Counted from the first letter of the stretch, positions 17,120 to 26,719 are shown. The stretch: DNA of 64,000 nucleotides from Stenotrophomonas indicatrix (GCA_041545745.1 CP168152.1:2726001-2790000); one strand, 5' to 3'. The notes: generated by a model from the letters alone, not told the origin. Translations and numbers: made by a program.

Positions 17120-18468
17120 AGGCGCGTCGACCGTCGTTGAAGCGCCCGCTGATCGTCAAGACGCTGATCTACCAGTTGCTGGCCCTGCTGGTGGCGTTCT
17201 TCGCCCTGTTGATGGTGTTGGTCCGTGCCGACAGCGGTGGCTACTACACCATCCAGACCTTCGCGCCGGTGGCCGCCGAGGCGGTGCACCGCGACCGCAA
17301 TGGCGAACTGTACGTGCAGCACACGCCGGAGCTGGCCGAACTGCTGAAGATCGTCCCCGGTGCCTGGTTCATCGCCGAGGACGAGCATGGGCACCACGTC
17401 ACCTTCGGTCATGTGCCACCGGCCTATGCCTCGCTGGTCGGCGCCCTCGATGGCATTCCCTATGGCGACCTGCGCGGGCGCGATCGCAGCGATGGCCTGG
17501 CGGTGGTGGTACGGCAGCACAGTGGGCCGGCCGGCAATCTGACCATCATGGCCCATGGTGAAACCGATTCGCTGACCATGCAGATGGCGTTGGCCGCGCA
17601 CATCATCACCCTGCCGATCTTCCTGCTGCTGGCACTGGCCACCATCATCCTGACCCCGATCATCGTGCGGCGGGCACTGGCCGGTGTCGAGCGCATCGCG
17701 CAGGAAGCCCGCAACATTTCCGCCAGCCGTCGCGGCATCCGCCTGACTGAAACCGCCGTGCCGGTGGAGATCGCGCCGCTGGTGACCGCCGTCAACGATG
17801 CATTGGGCCGGTTGGATGAAGGACACGAGCGGCAACGCCGTTTCATCGCCGCAGCGGCGCATGAGTTGCGCACGCCGATCGCGATCCTGCGGGTAAAGAT
17901 CGATGCCGCTGATGATTCGACTTCGCGCAGCCTGGCCGTGGAAGTCGCGCGTCTGGCGACGCTGGCCGAGCAGCTGCTGGACCTGCATCGCATGGAAGAG
18001 GACGGCCCGAAGGAAACCCTCAATCTGGCCCGGGTGGCCAAACGGGTGGCGGCCGACCTGGCACCGCTGCTGATCCAGTCGGACAAGACGGTGGCGGTGG
18101 CGGTGGAATCACACTTCCCGGTGCTGGGTGAGGCTGGCGCGGTCGAACGGGTGATCTCCAACCTGGTGTTGAATGCCGCCGAGCACGGTGGCCGCCAGAT
18201 CATCGTGCGGGTGCAGGGCAGCTGCCTGGAAGTGGAAGACGATGGCCCCGGCATTCCGGTGGACCAGCGCGAGCGCGTGTTCGAGCCTTTCCAGCGGCTG
18301 CGTCCCCGCCAGACCGGCGCAGGCCTGGGACTGAACCTGGTGCGGCAGGTGATCGACCGTCACGGTGGTCACGTCACGATTCTGGATGCCGCCGGTGGTG
18401 GCGCGCTGATCCGCGTCGAGTTCCCGCAGCATCCGGGCGTAACCTCAGCGCCACCGCTAGAGCACTGA
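17116..18468 (+). CDS. Sensor histidine kinase
   Basis: A 450-residue partner of the regulator encoded just upstream. It has a helix near residues 13-37, a periplasmic sensor region of about 120 residues, a second helix near 161-182 and a HAMP-like linker. The His-box is AAHELRTPIAI with H249. The ATP-binding domain shows the N box (NLVLNAAEHGG), G1 (DDGPGIP) and G2 (GAGLGLNLVRQVIDRHGG). It starts with GTG at 17116 inside a GTGA overlap with the regulator stop. The signal sensed is unknown. Confidence 0.93.
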   Translation: MKARRPSLKRPLIVKTLIYQLLALLVAFFALLMVLVRADSGGYYTIQTFAPVAAEAVHRDRNGELYVQHTPELAELLKIVPGAWFIAEDEHGHHVTFGHVPPAYASLVGALDGIPYGDLRGRDRSDGLAVVVRQHSGPAGNLTIMAHGETDSLTMQMALAAHIITLPIFLLLALATIILTPIIVRRALAGVERIAQEARNISASRRGIRLTETAVPVEIAPLVTAVNDALGRLDEGHERQRRFIAAAAHELRTPIAILRVKIDAADDSTSRSLAVEVARLATLAEQLLDLHRMEEDGPKETLNLARVAKRVAADLAPLLIQSDKTVAVAVESHFPVLGEAGAVERVISNLVLNAAEHGGRQIIVRVQGSCLEVEDDGPGIPVDQRERVFEPFQRLRPRQTGAGLGLNLVRQVIDRHGGHVTILDAAGGGALIRVEFPQHPGVTSAPPLEH

Positions 18469-18501
18469 AGGCGCCCACACATCCGTGACTGCCGCCTGTC
18501 C

Positions 18502-19212
18502 ATGCGCAGCAGACAGCGGCGGAAGGCAAGGTTGCGGCAATGTTCGCTGCGCAGCATCGGATCGATGGCGTCTGCGGTGCCATCGCGTTCCGTCCTGACA
18601 GGAAGCCTGCACGTGACCGAAGGAGTTCCTCCCCCCTCCTCTTCTGCCCGATTCCGCGCGACACCGGCTACATCCGGTTTGACCGCAGCTGCCTGGAATC
18701 GGCGTTCGCGCGCTGATCGATTGCGCGCGCTGCCGCATTGGCCGCAGTGGCTACGCGTGATACCCGCAACGAAACGCCCGGACGTGCTGGTGCGTGTGTT
18801 TGCCGTGTTGTTCCTGCTGCTGCCGGGCAGTGCGCTGGTGATCTCGACGCAACGCCATGCGCACGCAGCCATGGCCGGTGCAGTGCTGTTCTTTGTAGTC
18901 GTGCATGGCGCGCTGCACGCGCTGTCCGCATGGCGATCAAGCACATCGCGGCTGCTCCCCGCACCTCTGCGTTACATCGACAGGCATGCGGCATTGGCGA
19001 TGCTGGGTAGCGCGTGGGTACCCTTGGCTATGCAAGGCGTACACGCGCAGACGACCAGCACGCTCTCTGTCGTCGGGCTGGTGATCGGCGGCCTATGTCA
19101 GCTTTGCAGCGTGCGCGTGACAGCCGACCGCCTGCGCAACGTGCTGCTGGTGCTGGGCAGCGCCTTGCAGTTCATCGCCGTAGCGCTTCTCAGCAGCATG
19201 GCCGCGGGCTGA
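18502..19212 (+). CDS. Hypothetical membrane protein
   Basis: The reading frame is open for 236 residues, but only the last 140 look like protein. From about residue 95 there are four hydrophobic helices (FAVLFLLLPGSALVIS onward). The N-terminal part is low-quality basic sequence, so the true start is probably an alternative codon between 18610 and 18760. It lies between the two-component genes and the MacAB genes on the same strand. No family is recognised. Confidence 0.5.
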   Translation: MRSRQRRKARLRQCSLRSIGSMASAVPSRSVLTGSLHVTEGVPPPSSSARFRATPATSGLTAAAWNRRSRADRLRALPHWPQWLRVIPATKRPDVLVRVFAVLFLLLPGSALVISTQRHAHAAMAGAVLFFVVVHGALHALSAWRSSTSRLLPAPLRYIDRHAALAMLGSAWVPLAMQGVHAQTTSTLSVVGLVIGGLCQLCSVRVTADRLRNVLLVLGSALQFIAVALLSSMAAG

Positions 19213-19348
19213 CAACCACAGCACCGCCGCAAGGTTCACGCAATCCAGCACATCGAGACTCGACGGCCATCCACGCCCGGCACCCGGCGCGTGCATCCCT
19301 ACTGCCGCGAGGACCACCGATGACCTATCCCCTCTGGATGCCGTGCCG

Positions 19349-20539
19349 ATGAGCACCGCACCGCGCAAGCACCGCCGACTGCTGATCATCGCTGGTGCCG
19401 TACTGTGCACTGCCATTGCCGCGTGGCTCTGGCTGCGACCCGCTCCGCCGCCACCACTGCAGCTCGCGCCCGTGGTAAGTGGAAACATCGAACAGGTGGT
19501 GGAAGCCACCGGCACCCTGAAGCCATCGCGATTGGTGAGCGTGGGCGCGCAGGTCTCCGGTCGTATCGAAACACTGCACGTGAAGCTGGGCGACAAGGTG
19601 AAGGCCGGTGACCCGATTGCCGACATCGATTCCCGTACCCAACGCAATGCGCTGCTGAGTGCGCAGGCGGCACAGCGCACCGCACGCGCCAATCGCGATG
19701 CACTGGCCACCGATCTGCGCCAGTACGAACTGACCCTGCGGCGGCAACAGCAACTGCTGGCATCGCAACTGGTGGCACGTGCCGACTTCGATGCTGCAAA
19801 GGCCAAGGTGGATGCAACCCGCGAACAGATCACCGCACTGGACGGTGAGATCGTGCAGCGGCAGACCGACGTGGACATCGCGCAGACCAACCTGGAGTAC
19901 ACCCGCATCACCGCCCCCACCGACGGCACGGTGCTGGCGGTCGTCGCCCGCCAGGGCCAGACGGTGAATGCGGTACAGAGCGCACCGACCATCGTCATGC
20001 TGGGCAACCAGGACGTGATGACCGTCTACGCCGAAATCTCCGAAGCCGATGTTGTGCACACCACGGTCGGCCAGGAAGCCTTCTTCACCATCCTTGGCGA
20101 CGCGGGCCGCCGCTACAGCAGCACCCTGCGTGACATCGCGCCAGCGCCCGAATCGATCACCAACGAAGATACGTCCAGCCTCGCGTCGCCAGCGCTTTCC
20201 GGTGGCAGCCGTTCGGCCATGTACTACAACGGCCAGTTCGACGTGGACAACGCCGACGGCCGCCTGCGCAGCTACATGACCGCGCAGGTGCGCATCGTAC
20301 TCGGCCGTGCCCACAGCGTGCTGACCATTCCGTCAGCCGCCTTGGGCGCACGGGCCAGCGATGGCAGCTACACCGTGCAGGTGCGTGGCGCAGACGGACG
20401 CGCCGTGGCGCGGCGTATCACCATCGGACTGGATGACCAGATCCAGGTGGAAGTGCGCAGCGGCTTGAAGGAAGGCGAGCAGGTCGTGTTGGCTCAAGCC
20501 AGCGACGAAGCCGCCACCGCGCCCAAGCAGCCCCGATGA
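19349..20539 (+). CDS. macA: MacA-type periplasmic adaptor (HlyD family)
   Basis: A 396-residue membrane-fusion protein with one N-terminal helix (LLIIAGAVLCTAIAAWLWL). A biotinyl-lipoyl-like half (VSVGAQVSGRIETLHVKLGD), a coiled-coil hairpin with many Gln and Arg, and the second lipoyl half (APTDGTVLAVVARQGQTV) follow. It links the MacB transporter to an outer-membrane TolC-like channel, which is not encoded here. Its stop overlaps the macB start by 4 bases. ATG 19349 is preferred over an in-frame GTG at 19343. Confidence 0.92.
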   Translation: MSTAPRKHRRLLIIAGAVLCTAIAAWLWLRPAPPPPLQLAPVVSGNIEQVVEATGTLKPSRLVSVGAQVSGRIETLHVKLGDKVKAGDPIADIDSRTQRNALLSAQAAQRTARANRDALATDLRQYELTLRRQQQLLASQLVARADFDAAKAKVDATREQITALDGEIVQRQTDVDIAQTNLEYTRITAPTDGTVLAVVARQGQTVNAVQSAPTIVMLGNQDVMTVYAEISEADVVHTTVGQEAFFTILGDAGRRYSSTLRDIAPAPESITNEDTSSLASPALSGGSRSAMYYNGQFDVDNADGRLRSYMTAQVRIVLGRAHSVLTIPSAALGARASDGSYTVQVRGADGRAVARRITIGLDDQIQVEVRSGLKEGEQVVLAQASDEAATAPKQPR

Positions 20540-22500
20540 GCGCAGCCATGAGCGAGCCACTGCTGAGCGTGCGTGGGGTGCGCCGTGAATTCGCCGCCGG
20601 TGAACAGACCCTGGTGGTACTGGACGGTGTGGACCTGGACATCCATGCCGGTGAACTGGTGGCCATCGTAGGCCAGTCGGGCTCTGGCAAGTCCACGCTG
20701 ATGAACATCCTCGGCTGCCTTGATCGGCCCTCTGCGGGCGCGTACGAGATTGCGGGACGCCAGACCGCGCAGATGTCGCCGGATGAGCTGGCCGAACTGC
20801 GTAGAGAACACTTCGGCTTCATCTTCCAACGCTACCACCTGCTGACCGATCTGACCGCGCTGAGCAATGTGGAAGTGCCAGCGATCTACGCCGGCATGCC
20901 CGCCGCTGAGCGCCACGCACGGGCTGCTGAACTGCTGGCGCGGCTGGGCCTGGGTGAGCGCATGCAGCATCTGCCCGGCGAGCTGTCGGGTGGCCAGCAG
21001 CAGCGCGTGTCGATTGCCCGCGCACTGATGAATGGTGGCGCGGTGATCTTCGCTGACGAACCTACCGGCGCGCTGGATACACAGTCGGGCAAGGAAGTGA
21101 TGAAGATCCTCGGCGAACTGCATGCCGAAGGCCACACGGTGGTGCTGGTGACCCATGACATGGCCGTGGCCGAGCACGCTCAGCGCATCATCGAAATCCG
21201 CGATGGGCGGATTGTCGATGACCGTGCCACGGCTACTGCGTCGGCAGCGGGCGTGGCACCGTCCGCTCTGCCGCAACGCGGAGATGGCAGCGGCTGGCAG
21301 GCCGTGCGCGATCGCTTCGCCGAGGCCTTCCGCATGGCCCTGCGCGCCATGAATGCACACCGCATGCGCACCTTCCTGACCATGCTCGGCATCATCATCG
21401 GCATCGCCTCGGTGGTGTCGGTGGTCGCGCTGGGTACCGGTGCGCGGCAGGCCATCCTGTCCAATATCTCCTCGCTGGGCACCAGCACCATCGAGATCTA
21501 TCCCGGCTCAGGCTTTGGCGATCTGCACGCGGCGCGGGTAGAGACCCTTACTCCGGGCGACAGCGCAGCCCTCGCCGGGCAACCGTTCGTGGACAGTGCC
21601 ACCCCTGGCGTAGCCAGCACGGGTACCGCCCTGCGCGGCAACCGCTCGGCCAGCGTGCAGGTGCAGGGTGTGAGCGAACAGTACTTCCGCGTGCATGGAT
21701 TGAAGCTGGGGGAAGGCGCCTTCTTCGGCACACCGGGTGTGGCTGGCTACCAGCAGGTGGCCATCATCGATGCCAACACCCGCGCGCGCTTCTTCGCCGC
21801 CGCCGAGAACCCCATCGGGCAGACCCTGCTGCTGGGCAACGTGCCGGTGCGCGTGGTCGGCGTGGTGAAGAAGGACGCTGGCGCGGCCGGCGACACCTCG
21901 CTGCTACGGGTGTGGATGCCCTACACCACGGCCATGGCGCGGATGCTGGGCCAGAGCCATGTGTCCAGCATCACCGTGCGCGTATCCGATGCGATCAGCA
22001 TGGAAGCGGCCGAGCAGGCCATTGCACGCTTGCTGATGCGCCGCCACGGCAGTACCGACTTCTACATGAGCAACAACGCGCAGATCCGCCAGTCCATCGA
22101 ACAGACCACCGGCATCCTCACCATGATGATCAGCTCAATCGCGGCCATCGCCCTGATCGTAGGTGGCATCGGGGTGATGAACATCATGCTGGTGTCTGTC
22201 ACCGAGCGCACCCGTGAGATCGGCGTACGCATGGCCGTGGGCGCGCGCCGCAGCGACATCCTGCAGCAGTTCCTGATCGAGTCGGTGCTGGTATGTCTGC
22301 TCGGCGGCGTGCTGGGCATTGGCGTGGCGTTGCTGCTGGGCGCAGTGCTGGCACTGGCCGACGTGGGCTTCAGCCTGGTGTTCTCGGCGAACTCGATCAT
22401 TGCGGCGTTCGCATGTTCCAGCCTGATCGGTATCGGCTTCGGCTTCCTGCCTGCGCGTCGCGCGGCGCAGCTGGATCCGGTGGAAGCGCTGGTCCGGTAG
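20536..22500 (+). CDS. macB: MacB-type ABC efflux transporter
   Basis: A 654-residue fusion of an N-terminal ATPase and a C-terminal FtsX-like permease, as in MacB. ATPase motifs are Walker A GQSGSGKST, signature LSGGQQQR, and Walker B VIFADEPTGALD with the H-loop in LVTHD. The permease has a helix near residue 275, a large periplasmic domain, and three C-terminal helices around IGGIGVMNIMLVSVTERTRE. It exports macrolides, lipopeptides or protoheme-like substrates in other bacteria; the substrate here is unknown. Confidence 0.94.
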   Translation: MSAAMSEPLLSVRGVRREFAAGEQTLVVLDGVDLDIHAGELVAIVGQSGSGKSTLMNILGCLDRPSAGAYEIAGRQTAQMSPDELAELRREHFGFIFQRYHLLTDLTALSNVEVPAIYAGMPAAERHARAAELLARLGLGERMQHLPGELSGGQQQRVSIARALMNGGAVIFADEPTGALDTQSGKEVMKILGELHAEGHTVVLVTHDMAVAEHAQRIIEIRDGRIVDDRATATASAAGVAPSALPQRGDGSGWQAVRDRFAEAFRMALRAMNAHRMRTFLTMLGIIIGIASVVSVVALGTGARQAILSNISSLGTSTIEIYPGSGFGDLHAARVETLTPGDSAALAGQPFVDSATPGVASTGTALRGNRSASVQVQGVSEQYFRVHGLKLGEGAFFGTPGVAGYQQVAIIDANTRARFFAAAENPIGQTLLLGNVPVRVVGVVKKDAGAAGDTSLLRVWMPYTTAMARMLGQSHVSSITVRVSDAISMEAAEQAIARLLMRRHGSTDFYMSNNAQIRQSIEQTTGILTMMISSIAAIALIVGGIGVMNIMLVSVTERTREIGVRMAVGARRSDILQQFLIESVLVCLLGGVLGIGVALLLGAVLALADVGFSLVFSANSIIAAFACSSLIGIGFGFLPARRAAQLDPVEALVR

Positions 22501-22590
22501 GCGCTGCAATTGCCTGCAGTGACGGCAGGTTCGCGCAATGTCTGCGGTGTGTACTGCAGCTACCGACGATGTCCGCACAGGAGCTGGACG

Positions 22591-22977
22591 ATGTTTCTGA
22601 AAACAGGAAAAACTGCGCTGCTGCTGGCAGCAGCCACACAACTGCTGGTGCTGATGCCCTACTCCGGCGATGCCCATGCGCAGCGTGGCGACCGCTACAA
22701 CCCGCAATGGAACCAGGACTATCGTGATCGTGATCGCGATGACTGGCAGCGCCGAGAACGGGAGCGGGAACGTGAGCGCCGACACGACGCCAAGACCACA
22801 GGCGTGGTGGTGGGCGTAGTGGGTGCCGCCGTGGTGGCCGGCGTGATCGCGGCGGCGGCAAAGCGCGAACGCGAGACCCGCGAGCGCGCCGACTACTGCA
22901 TGAACCGCTACGGCAACTACGACCGCCGTACCGACAGCTATCGCGACCGAGATGGCTACACCTACCCCTGCCGCTGA
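22591..22977 (+). CDS. Arg/Asp-rich exported protein with a Gly/Ala helix
   Basis: A 128-residue protein with an N-terminal signal (MFLKTGKTALLLAAATQLLV, cleavage near DAHA). A highly charged Arg/Asp/Glu stretch follows, then a VVVGVVGAAVVAGVIAAAA segment that could insert in a membrane, and a Tyr/Arg/Asp-rich tail ending TYPCR. The start is backed by CAGGAG upstream. Similar charged, glycine-zipper-like periplasmic proteins are common in Xanthomonads. The function is unknown. Confidence 0.75.
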   Translation: MFLKTGKTALLLAAATQLLVLMPYSGDAHAQRGDRYNPQWNQDYRDRDRDDWQRRERERERERRHDAKTTGVVVGVVGAAVVAGVIAAAAKRERETRERADYCMNRYGNYDRRTDSYRDRDGYTYPCR

Positions 22978-23003
22978 CTCGACTTCTTCAAGGACCAAAT
23001 GCA

Positions 23004-23387
23004 ATGCATATGAAAAAGACCGCCATGCTGATCGCGCTGTGCGCTACCCCGCTGATTGCACAGGCCGCGCCCGCCGACCCGAAACAGGCTTATATCGATT
23101 CCACGTTCACCGCGATGGACAGCAACAAGGATGGTCGCGTCGACAAGGGCGAGTTCAGCGCCTATCAGCAGGCGCGCTTCAGCAAGCAGGCTGACTCGAT
23201 CGATGCCGCGTTCGCTGCGATGGACAAGAACAAGGACGGGAAGATCAGCAAGGAAGAAGCGACCGTGGTGCCGGAGATCGCGAAGTACTTCACGGGGCTG
23301 GATACCGACGGTGACGGCTACCTGTCGCTGAAGGAAATGCAGCAGGCCATGGTGGCTGCGCAGACGGCGGACGCACCGGGCAAGTGA
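23004..23387 (+). CDS. Exported EF-hand calcium-binding protein
   Basis: A 127-residue protein with a signal peptide ending near IAQAAP and three EF-hand loops: DSNKDGRVDKGE, DKNKDGKISKEE and DTDGDGYLSLKE. All keep Asp/Asn at positions 1, 3 and 5 and Glu at 12, so calcium binding is likely. It is probably periplasmic. ATG 23004 or 23010 could be used. Its stop faces the T4SS effector gene on the other strand. Confidence 0.85.
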   Translation: MHMKKTAMLIALCATPLIAQAAPADPKQAYIDSTFTAMDSNKDGRVDKGEFSAYQQARFSKQADSIDAAFAAMDKNKDGKISKEEATVVPEIAKYFTGLDTDGDGYLSLKEMQQAMVAAQTADAPGK

Positions 23388-23434
23388 CTGATGCGGGGCA
23401 ATGGGAACACCCCATTGCTCCGCCCTGCCGCGCA

Positions 23435-24760
23435 CTACGCCATGCGCATCTGCGGATGCTCGCGCACCTGGTTGTCCAGTTCCTGCTGCTGGCGTTGCGA
23501 CACGGCCTGCTGCCGTTCCGCGCTGGCCAGCTCCAGGCGCTGCAACGACTGCTCCACCGGTGTCTGCACGGCCAAATCAGTGGGCATGGACGCCCTCCGG
23601 TGCGCCGGATCGCTCATATCACCCTGCACCACGAACACGTTGCGGCCAGCCGGGCTGTCCGCGGTCTGTGCGCTGAGCAGCACATGGTCGGCACGGTCCA
23701 GGTTGTTCTGCCGCGCCAGGGCCATCACGCTGGCAGTCAGCCGCTCACTGTTCTCATCCGGCGTGCGCCCCGCTGCCGCATCGATGCCGGCGACATGCCC
23801 GCTGACCTGCTGTAACAGACCGTAATCGGCGTGGCCCGGTCCGATGTCTGCCAGACGCGTCGCGCCGCGCTGGAGGTCGGGCACGCCGTCAACCGATGCA
23901 GTGAACGGGCTGCGGGTGATGGTGCGATAAGGATCTTCCGGGTGGAACTGGGTGGCCTTCTGCTGCCGCTCCAGGCGGATCTCGCGGGCATCGTTGAGTT
24001 CGGCGATGCGGCCCGGATCGCTGATCTCGCGCAACGAACTGTGGCCACCGCCGGAGGTGACACTGGCCCACTTGCCGTCCTTCTCAAAGTACAACGCGTA
24101 GTCGTTGAGGCCGCCGATGACGTTGGGATCGACCGAAGATCGGCCGCCCAGGGCCTGGTTGACTTCATGGAACGCCAGCGTGCCGATGTACTGGCTCCCC
24201 TTGCTCAACCCCATCTGGGTGAACGCATCGCGGCTGGTACTTCCCACCCGCGGAAGCCCTACGCCATCGTTGTCGAGCATGTTGGTCCAGATCTGCTCCA
24301 GCTTCTGCGGGCCACTCTTTTCCAGAGCGGCCTGAAGAAGCACCCGGGGTGTCCAGCAGTTGGGATCGAGGTGATGCTGATCGAAAGCGCGATCATGAGC
24401 CAACATCACGTCAGCCCCAGGCAGGTTCAGCGCCAGGTCCGGGCGGCCTTCGGCCATCCGCTGCTGCCGTAGTTCCAGATCTCTATCGAGCAGTGTCTGC
24501 CCGAACGATTCCCACTGTCGCTCGGTCAATACGGCGTTTGGAAACCGGGAACCTTCATCGTGCTGCGTCCTGGCGACGCTTTGCGCATAGCTGTTCGCAA
24601 CCCTTCCTGGCAGGCTGTCATTCCTGACGACACCCAGTGCCAGCGTTCCGTAACCGTCGGCGCCCGGTAGCTGCGACAGGTAGTTCCAATACAGCTCGCG
24701 GTTGCCCTCCTTGGCATAGCTGCCAAGGATCCTGAGGTCATGCTCGGTCAATCCACTCAT
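23435..24760 (-). CDS. Probable X-T4SS antibacterial effector with C-terminal XVIPCD
   Basis: A 441-residue protein with no signal peptide or membrane helix. The C-terminal part (about residues 305-430) has the traits of an XVIPCD, the domain that docks effectors on VirD4 in Xanthomonadales: YGLLQQVSGHVAGIDAA, SERLTASVMALARQNNLDRA, NVFVVQGDMSDPAHRRASM, then a Gln-rich tail. The N-terminal 290 residues match no enzyme family I know. ATG 24760 is chosen over 24808 because of a strong AAGGAAGGAA site and because it avoids overlapping the upstream immunity gene. From memory, Smlt3024 of S. maltophilia K279a is a similar effector at a similar distance from its T4SS; identity should be checked. Confidence 0.85.
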   Translation of the reverse strand: MSGLTEHDLRILGSYAKEGNRELYWNYLSQLPGADGYGTLALGVVRNDSLPGRVANSYAQSVARTQHDEGSRFPNAVLTERQWESFGQTLLDRDLELRQQRMAEGRPDLALNLPGADVMLAHDRAFDQHHLDPNCWTPRVLLQAALEKSGPQKLEQIWTNMLDNDGVGLPRVGSTSRDAFTQMGLSKGSQYIGTLAFHEVNQALGGRSSVDPNVIGGLNDYALYFEKDGKWASVTSGGGHSSLREISDPGRIAELNDAREIRLERQQKATQFHPEDPYRTITRSPFTASVDGVPDLQRGATRLADIGPGHADYGLLQQVSGHVAGIDAAAGRTPDENSERLTASVMALARQNNLDRADHVLLSAQTADSPAGRNVFVVQGDMSDPAHRRASMPTDLAVQTPVEQSLQRLELASAERQQAVSQRQQQELDNQVREHPQMRMA

Positions 24761-24779
24761 GCCTGATTCCTTCCTTGGA

Positions 24780-25643
24780 TCACTTGGATCGGGTGCGCGT
24801 GATGACATCCTTGACAGCGTCTTCCATGCGCTTCCAGTCCTTCAGGAATGCTCTCTTATAGTCGAGGACCACGGAGAGCTTGTTGTCACCATCTACGAAG
24901 TAGTGAACACAGCCAGCGGCCACCTCATCTTGCACGCTGATCACCTGATCGCCCTCCAGCCGCACGCCGTCCTGACGAAATCCCTTGGCATCACACTTGA
25001 TGAATGTGTTGATCCGGCCATCGGCCTGCCGTGCGACGTACCAGTCCCTTTCGTAAGCCGGATTCCGGACCGGCGGCTTCCCGTATTGCGCCTCATAGCG
25101 CTTTGCGAACTCCTTCATCGCCGCCTCGTCGATGGCGTACGACGTCAATCCCAACGTCTCAGATTGCGGGATTCGAAGATCGAGCCTATCCCTGGGATCT
25201 CCGCGTTCCACCGAATCCGGCTCGGTAAGGGCCTCGTTGGACGCATAGCGCTCCATCAAGGCTTCGATGGGAACGCGATCAACGTAATTGATCCGAACGG
25301 AAATTTCCTTGCGGAAATCATTGGTCCTTGGATTGGCCCGGGCCCCGGGTAGCGTCGGCTTCATGTCCGGCCATTCGATCACCAGCGTCACGCCCTCCCC
25401 CGGCCATGGCGCGATCTGGCTGTCCAGATAGTTGGCGGGGATACGGAAGGTGTTCGGCCCCAGCTTCACGTCCACGGGCGCGTTGGTATAGGTGTGGCCG
25501 TTGAGGGTGCGGCCGGTCTGCGTTGCGCCGGACATGGCAGGATTCCTTTCGTTTTCGGTGGACGGCGCACGTGCGCAGGCACTGGCACTAACGGCGATTG
25601 CGATTGCGAGTGCCAGGCACCGCCCGGAGGACATCGGGTGCAT
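24780..25643 (-). CDS. Probable lipoprotein immunity protein for the adjacent effector
   Basis: A 287-residue protein with a signal sequence and lipobox-like SASAC (Cys23), predicted to be a periplasmic lipoprotein. The rest is soluble, with motifs such as YTNAPVDVKLGPNTFRIP and VSVQ-type strands and no recognised enzyme residues. It ends 19 bases before the effector start on the same strand. Effector genes of X-T4SSs usually sit beside a gene for an exported immunity protein that protects kin in the periplasm, so this role is inferred. An alternative in-frame start is at 25634. Confidence 0.75.
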   Translation of the reverse strand: MHPMSSGRCLALAIAIAVSASACARAPSTENERNPAMSGATQTGRTLNGHTYTNAPVDVKLGPNTFRIPANYLDSQIAPWPGEGVTLVIEWPDMKPTLPGARANPRTNDFRKEISVRINYVDRVPIEALMERYASNEALTEPDSVERGDPRDRLDLRIPQSETLGLTSYAIDEAAMKEFAKRYEAQYGKPPVRNPAYERDWYVARQADGRINTFIKCDAKGFRQDGVRLEGDQVISVQDEVAAGCVHYFVDGDNKLSVVLDYKRAFLKDWKRMEDAVKDVITRTRSK

Positions 25644-25778
25644 CGGGCCATTCCATTGCGGGGTCTGGAGCCACTATAGGAAGATTGAGGTCGGTGGAAC
25701 AGGCCCCGGGAATATCGCTTCAGGCATTTCGAACACTTCCGAGGTCGCCGCGGCCTTGGTCCCTGCGCCAAGGACAGT

Positions 25779-26363
25779 TCAATCAATGAGCGAATCGGGG
25801 TCCAGGTTCCGATGAATGAATCGACCAGCTTCATCCCACTCGGGTGGCGATAGGTCCATTGATTCCGTATCGACAGCGTATTGATCCTCCGTCAGCGCCT
25901 GCAGGCTCTGCTGAATCGCTGTACGGAATGAGGAGACGTCAAAGTCCTTCGGCTTGCGTGACTGGCGACTCCAGTTGTCGACCGCATGCAGCAGAGTGGA
26001 GGTGTAAGCGGCCCATTGGGCGGTTGCATCGAGATGGCGGACCTGCGTCCATTCAAGCTGACCAACCGCCAGGAACGCGTGTCTGGATCGATAATAGCGC
26101 GTCAGATCGCGTGTCGCCGCCATGGACTGCAGAACCGATTCATCGTCCAGCACGCCGCCCATGCGATGCATCTCAAATCCGAAAATGAAATGGGTAACAG
26201 AGGTACCGAACCGCTGAACGGCCAGATCATGCTGCAGGTGCGCTTCTACCCGGTTGATGTCGATCCGCCAAAGTCCTTGACTGGCATCGAAGCGCCATCC
26301 CTGCCTAAGGGCAGTGGCTTCGAAACATCCAGGTGACCAGGTTATCCAGTGCTCGAACTCCAT
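25779..26363 (-). CDS. Hypothetical protein, possibly DUF4123/adaptor-like
   Basis: A 194-residue soluble protein starting MEFEHWITWSPGCFEA, chosen over a TTG at 26429 because of an AGAGGAA site upstream. It contains many aromatic residues and Arg (RYYRSRHAFLAVGQLEWTQVRH) and no signal peptide. It lies upstream of the immunity gene on the same strand, separated by about 135 bases, and downstream of the IS-truncated gene. The family is not recognised; the DUF4123 suggestion is only a weak guess. It could belong to the effector locus. Confidence 0.55.
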   Translation of the reverse strand: MEFEHWITWSPGCFEATALRQGWRFDASQGLWRIDINRVEAHLQHDLAVQRFGTSVTHFIFGFEMHRMGGVLDDESVLQSMAATRDLTRYYRSRHAFLAVGQLEWTQVRHLDATAQWAAYTSTLLHAVDNWSRQSRKPKDFDVSSFRTAIQQSLQALTEDQYAVDTESMDLSPPEWDEAGRFIHRNLDPDSLID

Positions 26364-26441
26364 CGGCGAATGTTCCTCTGCGATCCGTGCAAGGTGTACA
26401 AGAAGCAGCGCGTCGGCTTTGCCGGGCAAATGCCCCGCAGC

Positions 26442-26719
26442 TTACTGGTCTCGGGTCAGGCGAAGATTACCATCGGAGGGAAGCAGCACGCGGTACACCT
26501 GACGCTCGCCCGCGCCCAGCGTCAGATTCTGCGAGGTGGAAATGTTCGGGCAGAGACCACCGCCCGTTTCCAGTTTGAGGAAGTAGGCCCCCGGAACAAC
26601 ATGGAGCGTGGCCGCCTCGGCCTGCCTGATCGCCATCACCTTCTCGTTGTTGAGATAGATGTCATGCGAGCAACCGGAGCCAAAGTAACCCTTGTCACGG
26701 TTGATATAGAAGGGTTCAC
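26442..26719 (-). pseudogene. 3' part of a DUF2846-like gene truncated by the IS element
   Basis: The frame encodes about 90 residues from FYINRDKGYFGSGCSHDIYL to GNLRLTRDQ, resembling the DUF2846 family of exported proteins (aromatic-Arg strand, then YLNNEKV, VVPGAYFL). The expected signal peptide and first strands are missing because the IS3 element begins at about 26712-26720. The frame continues 14 codons into the IS by chance. DNA beyond the other IS end does not supply the missing 5' part. Confidence 0.6.
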
